64,000 nucleotides of DNA from assembly GCA_021464415.1 (NCBI GenBank), contig CM038465.1:18817839-18881838 (forward strand), read 5' to 3'. Within the stretch, counting starts at the first letter, position 1. Every line of letters begins with the position of its first letter. Made by a program: the position numbers and the translations under genes. Source of the DNA: Lonicera japonica. Lineage: Eukaryota > Streptophyta > Magnoliopsida > Dipsacales > Caprifoliaceae. Shown piece by piece: positions 36,204-48,600 of the stretch. The notes beneath the pieces were generated by a model. The model had not been told where the DNA came from. It made no database searches and saw only the letters and a list, made by a program, of their open reading frames with translations.

Positions 36204-36713
36204 GAAAGTTGGGTTAAGTCGTATTGGCGAAACATTTTACTTCCAGGAAGAGATATTCCCGAGTGGTTTTGCAAGCAGACTACGGGGACTTCAATTTCAT
36301 TGAAGCTTCCTTCAAATTGGTCTCATGATAATTTCGAAGGATATGGGTTTTGTGTAGCTTTTGACCCAACATACAAAGCATTTTTCGGCAGACGAAAAAA
36401 CATCATAGATGTTGGGGTGGAAATCACTGTCAGAATCTCTACTAACCGTGAATACCTTCTCCCTGGATCTCCAGAATCTATAATAGGGGAAAACCAGCAA
36501 AGTATTACCATGGAGCATGTGTGTCTGGTCTACAAATCTTTTTGCGAGCTGCATTTATTTTGTGACCGGAATGATTGGTGTGAAATTAAGGTTTCGATTA
36601 AATATTCAAGCCCAAACGCTATTGTGGTGACGAAATGGGGAGTGGGTCTAGTTCCCAAGTCCCGAGGAGTATATATCGAACCATATGATAAAGACAATGA
36701 CGGTGTGGTGTGA
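36204..36713 (+). CDS. TNL2 exon 5, C-terminal C-JID domain
   Basis: It starts ESWVKSYWRNILLPGRDIPE after GGTACAG and ends GVV with TGA at 36711-36713. LLPGRDIPEWFCKQ marks the post-LRR domain. It is about 13 residues longer than the TNL1 exon, almost all at the C-terminus, where TNL1 stops early. Confidence 0.86.
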   Translation, partial: ESWVKSYWRNILLPGRDIPEWFCKQTTGTSISLKLPSNWSHDNFEGYGFCVAFDPTYKAFFGRRKNIIDVGVEITVRISTNREYLLPGSPESIIGENQQSITMEHVCLVYKSFCELHLFCDRNDWCEIKVSIKYSSPNAIVVTKWGVGLVPKSRGVYIEPYDKDNDGVV

Positions 36714-37463
36714 TGGTTCAACATATATATAAATATATACAAGCAACAGATCCACATCAGGTTAGTTATCATTTGATTTGATCAACATAATAATTCTTCC
36801 TTCTTCGCGGAATTCCTGATCACACCTTTTAATTTAGGTCCACTTCATTTTTTTTTTATTTTTTTTAGAGCAGCTCCACTTTCGTTTCTTATCAAACGTA
36901 TATATCTATATCTATATTATATATAAAATGTATAAATAACTTAAATATATTTTTTTATTTTTTGTGAATACAAATATACCACTTAATTTTATATAAAAGA
37001 TTTTAAGATTTATATCAAATAATATAATATAACTCTAGATATTTTTATATTAGTATTAGTATTTCAAATAAATTCAAACTCTATTCTATTTTGTTAAAAT
37101 AATTAAACAAAAATTTTAAATTATATTTATATTAAATAAAAGAGTATACATTTTTTATATTGGGGGCGGTGGTTTATGAGGATTGGGGGTGGATTCGAGG
37201 TGGAGGTGGTGGCTTAGTGTGGTGCCGCAATGGTGAGGGAGAGAGCAAAACATAAGATACTATTTTCTTTTTAAAATTCTAACAAAAAAAAAAGCAGCTA
37301 AATAAGTGCTTGCCAGATCTGCATACAGAGAAAAATTGGCTATCGAGAGCACGAGAGACGAGACGTGTTTGTTAAAAAAAAATGTGATTATGTTGATGAG
37401 ACGTGTTTGTTGAATGTTTTTAATTTTAATCTAAATATCCGTGTATATAAAAAAGAGTGTGTA
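36714..37463. other. TNL2 3' flank, non-coding
   Basis: The first ~200 bp match the TNL1 3' flank (3533-3755), including the ATCATTTGATTTGATCAACA stretch, and probably hold the 3' UTR. The rest is AT-rich with a GGTGG-rich patch at 37160-37240 and no gene. Confidence 0.6.
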
Positions 37464-37472
37464 TATATATTG

Positions 37473-37751
37473 GAGTTTTTTGTCTAAGTAGACCACTTTT
37501 TTAAATTATTATCCAAATTAACTCACTTTTCAATATATTTATCAAATTAGCATATTTTTTAAAATAGCGATTTCAAATCATTATTTTAATGGAAAAATAG
37601 TGATTTCGAATCACTATTTTAAGTCGAATCTGAAAAAATAGTGATTCGAAATCACTATTTTAAAAAGTGTGTTAATTTGGTAAATATGTTGAAAAGTGGG
37701 TTAGTTTGGTTAATAACTTAAAAAAGTGACTTAGTTTGGAAAAAAAAACTC
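37473..37751. mobile_element. Foldback MITE, 279 bp, 9-bp target duplication
   Basis: The ends GAGTTTTTTGTC and GGAAAAAAAAACTC are inverted and the arms pair over nearly the whole length. Internal ATAGTGATTTCGAATCACTA-type palindromes occur. The flanks are TATATATTG (37464-37472) and TATATATTA (37752-37760), a 9-bp duplication with one mismatch, which suits a Mutator-like MITE, although the AT-rich flanks weaken this. Confidence 0.72.
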
Positions 37752-37867
37752 TATATATTATGTGCCGAGTGTATAGACCGTAAAAGTACAAGTTATCCTT
37801 TAATGTGAATTTTAATATATTTAATCATGTGTTGGAAAAATGAATATAAGTACTAATTAGACACATC

Positions 37868-38219
37868 TTAAAATTATACTATTTTGAATTTTCTTTGGTA
37901 AGTTTTTTTGATCTCTTGGACATTTTTTTCTTGTTGAATGTTTATGCATTATCTCTTTTTAAATATTTATTATTGTTGGACTTTCTTTTTAATTTTTGAA
38001 CATATAATATTTTGAAGAAAATAGTTCATTAGTTATATACCAAACCAATAGAAATACAATAACTGATTAATCGGTTTAGTTCGATTTTTGTCTGTTTTAT
38101 ACATCGAAAAACCAACAACTGTACCAACCTACTTCGATTGTCCGATTTCTTAACTGAACCGCAAAGCTTAAAAACCACTATGTTCGGACTAGTTTGTTTT
38201 GATTTTTTGCACACCCCTA
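37868..38219. mobile_element. Truncated hAT-type element, copy 2 counterpart of 11649-12190
   Basis: It matches the right two-thirds of the copy 1 element and ends TTGCACACCCCTA; the left end is missing. Confidence 0.65.
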
Positions 38220-38350
38220 ACCAATACCCTTATTATACTTTATCACTAAGAAAATTGATGAATAATTTCAAGAAAGATGTCAGAGATATCATCGCATCAT
38301 CATTCTAGAATTTTATTTTAAGACTCGACATTGAAGAAGATTTTTAATAC

Positions 38351-39046
38351 CTAGAAATTAGGTAGAAGGGCTTATTATACATTGATTTTTACCAAAAATC
38401 CAATGAATAATATTTTTTTGAATGAAGGGCCTATTTTTAATTGGTAATTTGAATGAAGGGCCTATTTTTAATTGGTAATTAGTGTAAGAGGCCTATTTTG
38501 TTTTATATTTTAAATGAATGTATTTGAATAAATTTAAATATCATTTAATTAATAAAAACATGTTATGTATTACCTAAATTACCCCTTTTTATGAAATTTT
38601 CACAAAAAATATGAACTGCAAAGTTCATATTGCAATAAAATATGAACTGCAAAGTTCATATTGCAGTGAAATATGTACTGCAATATGAACTTTGCACTAA
38701 AAATATGGACTGCAAAGTTCACATTGCAGTAAAATATGGACTGCAATATGAACTTTGCACTAAAAATATCGACTGCAAAGTTCACATTGCAGTGAAATAT
38801 GGACTGCAAAGTTCATATTGCAGTGAAATATAGACTGCAAAGTTCATATTGCAGTCCATATTTTAATGCATATTGATATTTTTTTAGTTTATTTTAAGGG
38901 CTGGGATGTCATTTTATAATGAAAAAAAAAGACACATGTCATATTATCAATAAACTAAAAAATAGGCCCTTTATTTAAAAAAAAATTTATTCCTTGGCCT
39001 TAGTGTGAAAACCTTTCTCTAATAAGCCCTTTTTTTTAATTGCCCC
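38351..39046. mobile_element. 696-bp insertion with 10-bp target duplication
   Basis: TTTTTAATAC occurs on both sides (38341-38350 and 39047-39056). Copy 1 has a single TTTTTAATCA at the corresponding site (about 12316), so this is a genuine insertion. The ends share an AAGGGCTTATTA inverted segment. The size and duplication suggest a Mutator-like non-autonomous element. It carries the flip-core repeat array at 38608-38870 and no gene. Confidence 0.8.
38608..38870. repeat. Eight-unit ~31-bp array with core in alternating orientation
   Basis: The unit is about ATGGACTGCA + core + TGCAGTGAAAT. The core TGCAAAGTTCATATTGCA appears in this orientation in units 1, 2, 4, 6, 7 and 8 (with C for T in two). 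It is reverse-complemented (TGCAATATGAACTTTGCA) in units 3 and 5, while the surrounding spacers stay in the same orientation. Each unit can form a small hairpin with ACTGCAA/TTGCAGT arms. Confidence 0.85.
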
Positions 39047-39056
39047 TTTTTAATAC

Positions 39057-39332
39057 CATATCTTTAAACCTGCTTATATGTATGTCCATGTTCTTGATAT
39101 ATCCATTTTGTATTTACATTGGAGATCGTTCTTTTATCACACATAATCTAATTTTATATTCTTATAATTATTATGTTTTGCATGTGCAGTTCTCTCAAAT
39201 TCAAGGAATGGAAAAATTGTGAACTAGATATGGGGAAGATCAAGGAGCAATTAATCACATAAAACGTTTAGGCATCAGTATCCTTCTCTTTAAACTATCT
39301 CTTTAAACTATCTGAATTTATCCACCATTTGT

Positions 39333-39366
<34 letters not shown>

Positions 39367-40725
39367 ATAAAAACTCTACTACAGATTGTGTACTTGAACT
39401 ATATTTTCTGCTTGGTTGAGCGATTTATTTTGACATCTGGATGTAATATATTTCTATGTGCAGACCATTTATGTAATTGATTGATTTATATTGAAGTCCG
39501 AGGTCAAACAACTAATTCAGAACTCAATTAATATTGAATGAGTTGTATGTTTTGGCCCATTCTAAAAATTTTGGTTTGTATGTGAGTACCATTACTTTAT
39601 TTTTTTGGCTTTTGTCTAGCATGATTTTTTTGGGCCATATTTATCAAGAGGAAATAATAAGTAGGAGAGGAATTAGTCGTTATGAACCAGCTGTTTGAAT
39701 TTTGTCTATTTAGAATGTAAGGTGTAAGTGTGGGCTAAATTATATATATAGTTTCTTTAGATACCTAAAGGCATTTAGTGATAGTTAGGTGTATTGTGGC
39801 AAATGTGAAAACCAAATCGTACCGAGTCAAATCGATCTGCTAAAAACCGAACCGAATATGTTTAGTTCGAATTTAGGATCTGCCGGTGTAAACTGAACTA
39901 AACCGAATCATTGCATATTTGATTCAAAAATAATATTATTTTGCTATCTAAAATTTTATCTACAAGTTTTAATGAGAATCCGATTCTTTGATCTATCTTG
40001 AATATTGAAGTCACATTATAAATGTAAGTTAATATTTTTTCTGTCCAAAATAAATGGGTGCAAGTTAATATTTTTTTGGAGCAAATTTTTACAAAAATAT
40101 ATGAAAAGTGAATAAAATCGAACCAAAAATTTTACTTGACCAAAACCGAAAACACCACTTGCGAGTTTACTAAGGGACAAAGAGCAAAACAACTTAAAGG
40201 AGGTTTAATGTAATTTATCCTAATTTATACTCATCTCCAATAGCCTTTATTATTATTATTACTAGTTTTTAACTCGTGCGATGCACAGGCACTTTAAAAA
40301 AAATGTGAAGAAATTGAACTTATAATTTAAATATTAAATAACTAAAGTGTCAAAAATTGTAATAGCAGATACTGCAAAACAAATTTATGATTGTATAAAT
40401 GAAATAGACTTATAATGAAAGTCATTAAATAATGAGAAAGAAGTATGTGAAAAGTGCTTGAAAACTTTTTTTGTCCGAATTTCTGATTTGAGATGCAATT
40501 CAAATGGAATATTACAATATTTGTAGTAAAAAATCTCATTAAAAGAAGGTCAAAGATTTGGGTGTGTAACTTAGAGAAAAATTGAAAAAGAGAAAAGTTA
40601 TAAAAAATTATATACACAGTGAACAGTATCGTCTATAAAAAAATATAGATGATAAAAAAAGGCGGTTTCTAGCCATGTAGGTGAGGAATTCATATACATG
40701 TGTTGATTATTTCATTTCCTTAACC
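39057..40725. repeat. Duplicated non-coding block b, copy 2
   Basis: It aligns with about 12317-14060. It contains an (AAT)n microsatellite at about 39336-39364 that is only two to three units long in copy 1. No gene. Confidence 0.8.
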
Positions 40726-40779
40726 TATTCATCACAAGCAAAATGATTCATTTTTGAACAGTATCATCTATTAAAAAAA

Positions 40780-43700
40780 TTAGAAGGAGAATGATGTTAC
40801 TACAATCGGTAAATAGGAAAACACCGGACTGAATCGCGAATTAGGTCGCTTTCTTTAAAAAGTTTTATTGGTCTGTTTTGTATTTGTGTTAGCAGTTTGA
40901 TAGGCCATGCCATCCCCATCCCAGGATACAATAGCTTAGATTCCCTTTGTCTCAATTTTCCTTACACGGTGGAAAATTGGAAAACTAAATCCCTATATGA
41001 CTTGCTCGAAATCGGTAAACTGTTCCTGGTTACGGCAAAAAAATTCTGGAGGATTTTTTTTAAGCTCAGAAGGTAGACAACAATGAAGATATTTTGATCG
41101 TATATTTTTTTGAGAAAGAAGACGAAAACTTTTAAAGAAGAGAGAAAAAAAAATCCTTCCATTGTGTTGAGGGAGTTATCCAAAACAACGGCAAAAGAGG
41201 CCGAGTCAAAAGCCTTTTAAATTTCAATTTTGAAATTAAAAAATAATTTTATTTTTAATAAATAAAATTTTTCAAGTGAATTTTGTCCAAAAAGATAGTA
41301 TTTTACACGCTCAAAGCTCTAGCCCAGTGCGCGCATTTGGTGAACCACACCATTCAAGTACTCACCAAATTGCACAAAAATCTAATGCACAAAGAAATCA
41401 AACCCTTAACCCAATTCCCCTTTATAAAAACCCAATTGGAGATTTAATGGACAAGTTATGAATAAAAGAAGAATCGGGAAAATGGGAAATTCTATGTTAA
41501 CAAATAAAGAAGCGAGATTATAAACAAGAATGTGTTCAGCTTGATTGGCAGCAAGGTTCAATTTCTTGCTCCAGCAATTATTAATGGTGTTTTTTTTTTT
41601 TTAAAGTCTCAAAGTATTTTTAACGGGGTACATAATGGTTGTGTAAAAATAGTCAATTTAGCATTGTATAAAATTTATACATTGTATAAAGTTTTTGTTG
41701 CTCCAATAGTTGTGTAAAATTCATGCTAACTAAGCTTTTGTACATAATGGTTGTGCATTTTGTACATTCAATTTACAAAGTCAAGTAAGATTATTTATTC
41801 ACCCGCTCATTCTCTCTCCTTATTAACTCAATCTCTCCGCCCACTCATTCTCTCTCATCATTTGTGGAATTTTGTATTTTTCATTTGACTGTTTTTTATT
41901 GAACCACTTTTTTTTACACAAAAATATTAATATTGATTATTGAAAAATAAGTAGATTTATATAAATTTTTTGTATAAAATTCATTTAAAAATGAATTATT
42001 CAAGTAGATTTATATGAATTATTCAATTCTAATTCAAGTAGTGTTTGAAAAACTTAAACAAGAAATTCCGATTGTTAGAATAAAAACATGCTATATATCG
42101 TTCTATGTTATTTGAAATTTTGTCTAAATGCATCAACATTACAGGTAGAAACTAGATCTTCTCGAAAAATAGAGTTGAAATGAATTATCTAATTCTAGAA
42201 TTAGGCAATTTCAAGTTTTACTTGAAATGACTTAATTTGAGTTTTTGTGAATCAACTTGAATTATCATATTTACAATTGTTCAATTTACACAACCAAACA
42301 CTAATAAATGAAAATTTTGTAAGTTATTTAATTGTAAATTATCTAATTCGCAATTTGAAGGACAACCAAACGAGCCCTTATTATATAAAATTTATATAAT
42401 AATTTTATACAGCGTTATTGGAGATACTGTGAGCAGACAAAGAGCATAGCATAGCCCATGTTCAAAAAAGGCCCAGCTACCCCCGTGTCCTTGAAGTGGC
42501 CACCCAAATGCCCCATGTCCAACATTACATTCTAATGTGTGGGCCCAAACCCACTAAATTAATTAAAATACTCCAGCCAAGCAATTCCCCTATATTTCAA
42601 AAAAATAAAAGAAGGCCAACAGCCGCAGCAAATATCACCGTAGGGCGGCAGCTGCCGAGCACTTTTGTCTCTTCTCTTTTTTTAATATATATTTTATTAT
42701 TATTATTTTTTGTTTCATTCAAGATATTGAGATTTTGAAGACTTAATTTACTCATTTAATGTTAAGTAATTTTATTTTAATTTTATTATTTTTTGTTTAT
42801 TTAATTTTATTTATGTTAACGTAAATTTATATTAATGTTAGGATGATTATATTTAATTGATTTTATTATATGTGTCCCTGCTAATTTATTCAACCAATTT
42901 AATACTTTAATGTTAAGTAAAAATCTTCCTATTTGATGCCTATTTTAATTGATAAAAATAAGTTGGATTCTCATTATATATAAATTTGGTTGTGAAAGAA
43001 TTATAATTGAATTTTATAAATTAATTAAACTTGAATGATTTTATTTTTCGCAAATAATAGAGTCGAGAGACCAAATTATTGCGAGACAATAGTAGGATTT
43101 ACGCGCATGAATACTTAGAAAGATGATATTAAATATATGACTTCGAAACCCTAGTAAATAAATTCATTAATTTAGTTATCTTTCTTAATATTATTTAATT
43201 TAGTTCCATTACTTTAGTTTACTTTCTTTGCTTTGTTTTATTTAATTTGTATGATTCCCATAAACTTTTTTAACCAGATTATGAGTTTAGTGAGAGATTA
43301 ACAAGATAATTATAAAATATATTGTTTGAATCTCTGTGAGATCAACATTTCTTGCACACTATACTATCAATCAATTCGTGCGCTTAAGAGTATAAAAATT
43401 TATCACAACAAGCTAGCATCTACTATCTTAATTACCACTTTTGAGTTAAATGGAAATGTGTGAAAAACTTCAAATCTTAATGAAATTATCTAGTCCATTT
43501 GAGAGTGAAACCATCTACCATCTTAATTACCACTTTTGAGTTAAACGAAAATGTGTAAACAACTTCAAATCTTAATGGAATTATCTAATCCATTTTAGGA
43601 TTTATATTTAATATACACTTGTACTATTGCATGATGTTTTATCAGGTAAAACATAACCAATGATAGTCGATATATGATAACTTTAAGGAATAATTCAAAC

Positions 43701-43876
43701 ATTACAAAATATCAGACAAACAGAGAAACAACAATTGCAAATTTTGCCCATTCAAAAAGTCCCATATGCATAATATATATAGTAACATATAAGATATGAG
43801 AAATGGAATCATACTACCGATCCAAGAAAACAAAATTTCTTACCCCCTTATTGGTTATAAGTTTTAGATTGTTGAA
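40780..43876. repeat. Duplicated non-coding block c, copy 2
   Basis: Counterpart of 14387-18705, with single rather than doubled units. About 41603-42435 is extra sequence not found in copy 1, beginning after a T run with GTACATAATGGTTGTG (which recurs at about 41738). 42600-43410 is a Ty3-type LTR fragment ending TTATCACAACA, and 43415-43600 is the 95-bp doublet. No gene is recognised. Confidence 0.78.
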
Positions 43877-43941
43877 TGAGCAACGCTACACTCACCTACA
43901 AATCTTACTGCCAATTTTGACCGGGTGCATTAAATGGGTTG

Positions 43942-44560
43942 TCATTTACATTTCGTGGGAGGCATCTTGTAATGTGAGAATCGCTACGTAAATTAAAGAC
44001 CACTATAGGTGAAAAATAAAATAAGTTTCAAAGTGAATATCCACCTAAATTATTTCCTATATCTCTATTAAAATAAAAGATGTAATTAATTGCGCTTGAC
44101 GAGGTGACCTCATGGTAAAAAATAAGTCATTCAACTGTAAAAGCAATAACATTTTTAAGTTTTGTTCTTCACATTTTAGATTCGACCTAAACATGCATAA
44201 AAAACGTGTCCATGACTAGTATATTACACCTTAACATCAGCCCCATTTTTTGAGATTCAATTGGAAAACTTGAATCTTCCTAGTTGACACAGTTTTTGAA
44301 CACAGAGTATAGTTGAAAACCAAGACTCAACCAATGTTTTAAAAGGCGGTAGGCGGTTTTGAGGCATTTTTTCTAAGCAAGGCGATGTGTAACCATGTAG
44401 GACTCATATTTTTAATTTATGTTTTCATAATAAGTGATGAAATTAAAAAAAAGTATAATAACATAATCATCATAATAACAACTTCAGAAATATAATAAGA
44501 ATTTCAAATCATCAAACCAAAATGGCATATTTACGTTACAAATAGTAAGGGCCAGTCCTA
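43942..44560. repeat. Duplicated non-coding block d, copy 2
   Basis: It matches 26641-27424. The duplication can be followed no further because the CACTA-like element begins at 44562. Confidence 0.78.
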
Positions 44561-44767
44561 TTACTACACCAGTGGGGGGGTCTGGGCGACGTATGAAATA
44601 GACTACGTTGCCTAAGATTAACCTAGACGACGTACAGACATCACTTTGCCCTAAAAATTCTTACGCGTCGTAAGCATCACGTAAGTCGCCCTAGAAAATC
44701 TTAGGCCACGTAGGTATATCCTCCGTCTCCCTAGATAATCTTAGGCAACATATTCAAATACCCATGT

Positions 44768-47700
44768 TGTGACTCCCCGAATCCCTTTATGAGGTCTAGG
44801 CCTCTGGGACCCAGTTAATCACGGTGCCGTACGCTACGGCAGGTTTGAAATACATGGCGTGAGATTGGTATAATTGAAAATATCATACAAGGACACATTT
44901 TTCAAAAAATTTCGGCTCGCGGAGTCCACATTTTCAACAAAACCAAACCTATCAATATGAAAATAAAGTTTATCTAAAACTTTAACCCCACACCTTTAAG
45001 TCAAATAAAAATCAATAAACCAATCTAAAGCGATTCCTCCAACGAGGTCCTAAATTTAATAAAAGGCATTTACAAATCATATGAATTGAAATGAATACAA
45101 TTGAATAATACAAATAATACTAATGGTAATAAATACATATAATTCCTAAGTCACAAGTCGTCCTCGGACGACTACGACAGTTCATGGTCATTAGAGGCTC
45201 TAATCCATACTCGCATCGCCCCAAAGAAGTACTTGCAAAACTGTTGGAAAATGGGAGTGAGCCAAACACGGGCTCAGTGGAAACTATAAGGTTTATGTAT
45301 ACAAAATAAATTCTAAAACCATGCATGCAATGATACTTCATAATGAAAGTAATTTTGTTATGATCATGCATATATATATACCATTTCTATACCCTTTATA
45401 GATATTTATAGATATATATATATATATACATATATGCAATGAAAACCATTTTTCATTCAATGCATACTAATTACTATCCCATCCCTGAAAACAAGAGAAA
45501 ACAAGTATCCAAAAGTACTGCTAAGTTATACGTAATCGTAATAACTAAGATATATACATTTTCGAAGTATGATAAACCAAAATATGGAAGTATTTCCTAT
45601 AAATAAAGGCATAAGAGAATTATAGTCGTAAAACAGACATAGCACTAATCTCGTTCAACATCTCATCTCGTATCCAATATCTAACATTTAGGATTTTACT
45701 CGACAGTACATTGCGATTCGGATCTAAGCCCCCAAGGCTAGGATATGCAGCCCCCAAGGCTGGGTCCCCCCGTGGACCACCTATATGGTGTAGGGTATGC
45801 CGCATCATGGGGTCCTCCTACGGACCATAAAGTATGCCACTCTGAAAGCAGGGTCTCTCTACACGGACCAGGGTATATAGGCCAAGGCTAGGTTAACCCC
45901 ATAGACCACTAGTGCCTTAAGAATCAAAACAATAATAGAGAAAGTATTCTTAAAAGAATAGACTGATAAGAGGTACGTGTCACACACATACATACATATA
46001 CGTATCGTATATATCTTAAGAGTATCTTTGTATACCAAAGGCCCATCCGTACTTAAAATAACATGATTTACGATAATAGTACATATCAGGTAAATTATAA
46101 ATATCAATCAAATATGTACTTAAAATATGCATATATCACATATACATAGATATCTTAAATCATATAGTTAACTCTCGTCATATTTTATAAATATCAAATA
46201 TTTATCCATAAAGTTTGGTACGTAAGCCAAGTATGTGTATTCGGTATACCTTTAAAACATATATATATATCAAAACATATATCTTTTCACTCGTCATATA
46301 GTAATATCATTGTTGTACTTAAGTCAGGATCGCCAAGTCCATCAACTAGTTGCTCAGTCAAGAAATTTATTCACTAGTTTCACCGATTGGGGAGTTTCAC
46401 AATAATTTTCCAAATCGGCACCAAGCCAAGTATAATTCATAATTTTTTTAATACTTAGATTCAATATAAACTACCCTAATGGTTTTCCATACATTTGTCA
46501 ATTTAAAAGTACATTATAAACCTGCTCGGCATAGTTACGGACTGGTGACTTTCCATCAAATCTTATGAATAATGACCTAGTAGCTTAAGTACATCATTGA
46601 TATCATAGACATGAGTAATCAATAGCGAAACATACTTTAAACCCACTAACTTATTAATATATATGTATTCCAATTTCTTATCCGTTAGCGTATACGTTTC
46701 ATACTAACTCTATATACTTGTCAAGGTTTTACACCTCCAAATATTTTTCATATAATATATAAGTATATATATATAGCACTAAGTCCAAATCTCATAAGAG
46801 TCCTCTTATCTAAGACATAATCGTATATATATAGCCTTTAAACGAAGTATACGCGTACACGCGCCAATGGTTACTACTTAGGCTAGTAATACTCAACCCA
46901 TAGCACACTTCTTTTACAAATAACAATATATAACAGCAAAATCATAGAGAAATTAACAAATACATGTTTAGATATCAAACCCAAGCCCCATGTATGCATT
47001 CAACAAACAACTTATAAGAAAATCTTCATTTTTGCTTTGAAAATGAGAATTCAACACATAATATTTAAAATCAAGCTTAGGTATTAGTGTTCCCACCTCT
47101 AATAAGCCGCTAATCAAAGCTTTTAAGTGCTGGATCAAGCCGCCGAAGCCTTGATGTCGAAATCCCCAATTTTAGCTATAAAAACCCTAAAATGGTGGAA
47201 TGATGTGGGGAAGAAGATGAAGATGGTGATGGAGGTTTGGTCTGGGTTGAGGAACCCTAGAATATCCTTCTCTAACTCTCTTACATCTATCTTTAAGGAG
47301 CTTAAAGCATGGGGCCAAAAATGGAGAAGAAAGAAGAAGAAGAATGAACAGATGTAAGAAGAAATGGGTACAAAAACCCGCCGGGCACCCTCTGATCGGT
47401 CAGAGGTCACAAAATCTGAAGCTCTGCATTTTTTATTTTGGTTAAAAACTTCACTTTTTGCAGCCTGTTATGACCTTCAAAACGACTTCAACTTAACTCG
47501 GTCTCAACACGAAGTTTGTAGAGGGGAATGATATGAAATTGTGGCCGTAAACAAGGACTCATTTGGACTTCGTATGAGAAAGTTATGACCTTCCAAAGTT
47601 GGCCAAAAATTCATTTCGGCAAAAATTCGATTTTTCGCCGAAAATCGCCAAATTCAATTGAGGCTTTCCGAATTGCTTTCTAACCATGCACACATGCTTA

Positions 47701-47839
47701 ATAATATCAAAATGGATTATTGGAAGTGTTGAATCAACTACGGGGGGCCCGGAACAAAATTTGACTCCTTGAACGGGCGTTTGGCTTTAAACAGGCTTAA
47801 GAGAGGAAATGGCTCGGAAGTGAAATACGGGGTGTTACA
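44768..47839 (-). mobile_element. Solo LTR (Ty3-type family A), 3.07 kb, minus orientation
   Basis: On the minus strand it begins TGTAACACCCCGTATTTC and ends GGGGAGTCACA. The flanking duplication is CATGT (44763-44767) and CACGT (47840-47844), one mismatch. It carries no coding domains. It is the relative of 19560-24386 in the opposite orientation and sits inside the CACTA-like element. A GC-rich internal block (about 45710-45900) is shared with the inverted element at 54751-59019. The 76-91 codon frames near 47130-47400 are LTR sequence, not genes. Confidence 0.85.
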
Positions 47840-48463
47840 CACGTCGGCCGAAAGCTATTAACCATCGACACTTTTAAGAATTGGTCAACTAGTGTTTGAT
47901 CTACCCTTTAGGCGACGTAGGATTTATACTTAGGTCGTCTAGGAGACACCTTAGGTGACGTAATTATAGTTTCTACGTCGCCTAAGAACATTTCAAAATA
48001 AATTTAGAAAAATCATAATGAAATATGTTATTTTTTTATTTTTTTTACTTTTTATGATTTTTTTTAAAAATTTGAATGAAAATTATGTTTAATCACTGAA
48101 TCTCATTTTTCTTAAAATAATTCTATTTTTACTATTATGAAGTATAATTTTATTATATTTTATTTTTAATTTACTAAATTAATTTTGAAAACTTGTACAG
48201 TTAAACCTTTTGATAGTTAATATTCAATAACTTAATGATTCTACCATTATTTTTTTAAAATGAAGAAAGTATGTCATGGATATTTTTAAAATTTTTAATA
48301 ATAATTTTCATAATAGTTATTTTATAATACTAATTATTATAAAAAATAATTACAGCAATTGAAAAAAAATAGTTATACTACAACATGATAACATTTCACC
48401 TTATATAATTGAAAAAAAATAATTACAGCAATCTTATATCGCTCCTACTTTTATAGCACAATA

Positions 48464-48600
48464 GTAGTGCATACTAGCATAGAGATTAAAAGTTAACGAG
48501 CAGGGTTAAGGGTTCAAGTTACTAGACCTAGCAATGTTTTGATTCAATTTGTGTTCCTATCAGTTTTTATAGTGTTTCTCTTGTTATTGGTTTAGGTAGA
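48464..48600 (+). mobile_element. Possible SINE remnant
   Basis: TAGCATAGAGA (box A-like) and GGGTTCAAGTT (box B-like) are separated by about 35 nt. Only a motif match; low confidence. Confidence 0.3.

Larger units (their letters stand above)
31286..36713 (+). pseudogene. TNL2: TIR-NBS-LRR resistance gene with one nonsense codon
   Basis: Exons 31286-31815, 32866-33940, 34068-34346, 34784-36085 and 36204-36713 have GT/AG junctions and sum to 3696 nt, an exact multiple of three (1231 codons plus stop). The start ATG sits in AACAATGG, followed by a short basic/Ser-rich leader and the TIR domain. Order: TIR (about 26-165), NB-ARC (about 200-535), linker, about 15 LRRs (629-1062), C-JID (from 1063). 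The only lesion I find is TAG at 31751-31753 (codon 156), in the place where TNLs have a conserved Trp before RQALRDAANLSGWDL. Everything downstream remains open. It may be a recent pseudogene, or a source of a 155-residue TIR-only protein. TNL1 cannot be compared at this codon because its TIR exon is outside the window. Confidence 0.9.

Noticed and set aside
38600..38880. CRISPR-like array
   Set aside because: Spacers are not unique, units are near-identical hairpins, and the context is a plant nuclear transposon.
47127..47410. Overlapping 76- and 91-codon ORFs on both strands
   Set aside because: They lie inside the solo LTR 44768-47839, are Lys-rich from GAAGAA runs, and match no family.
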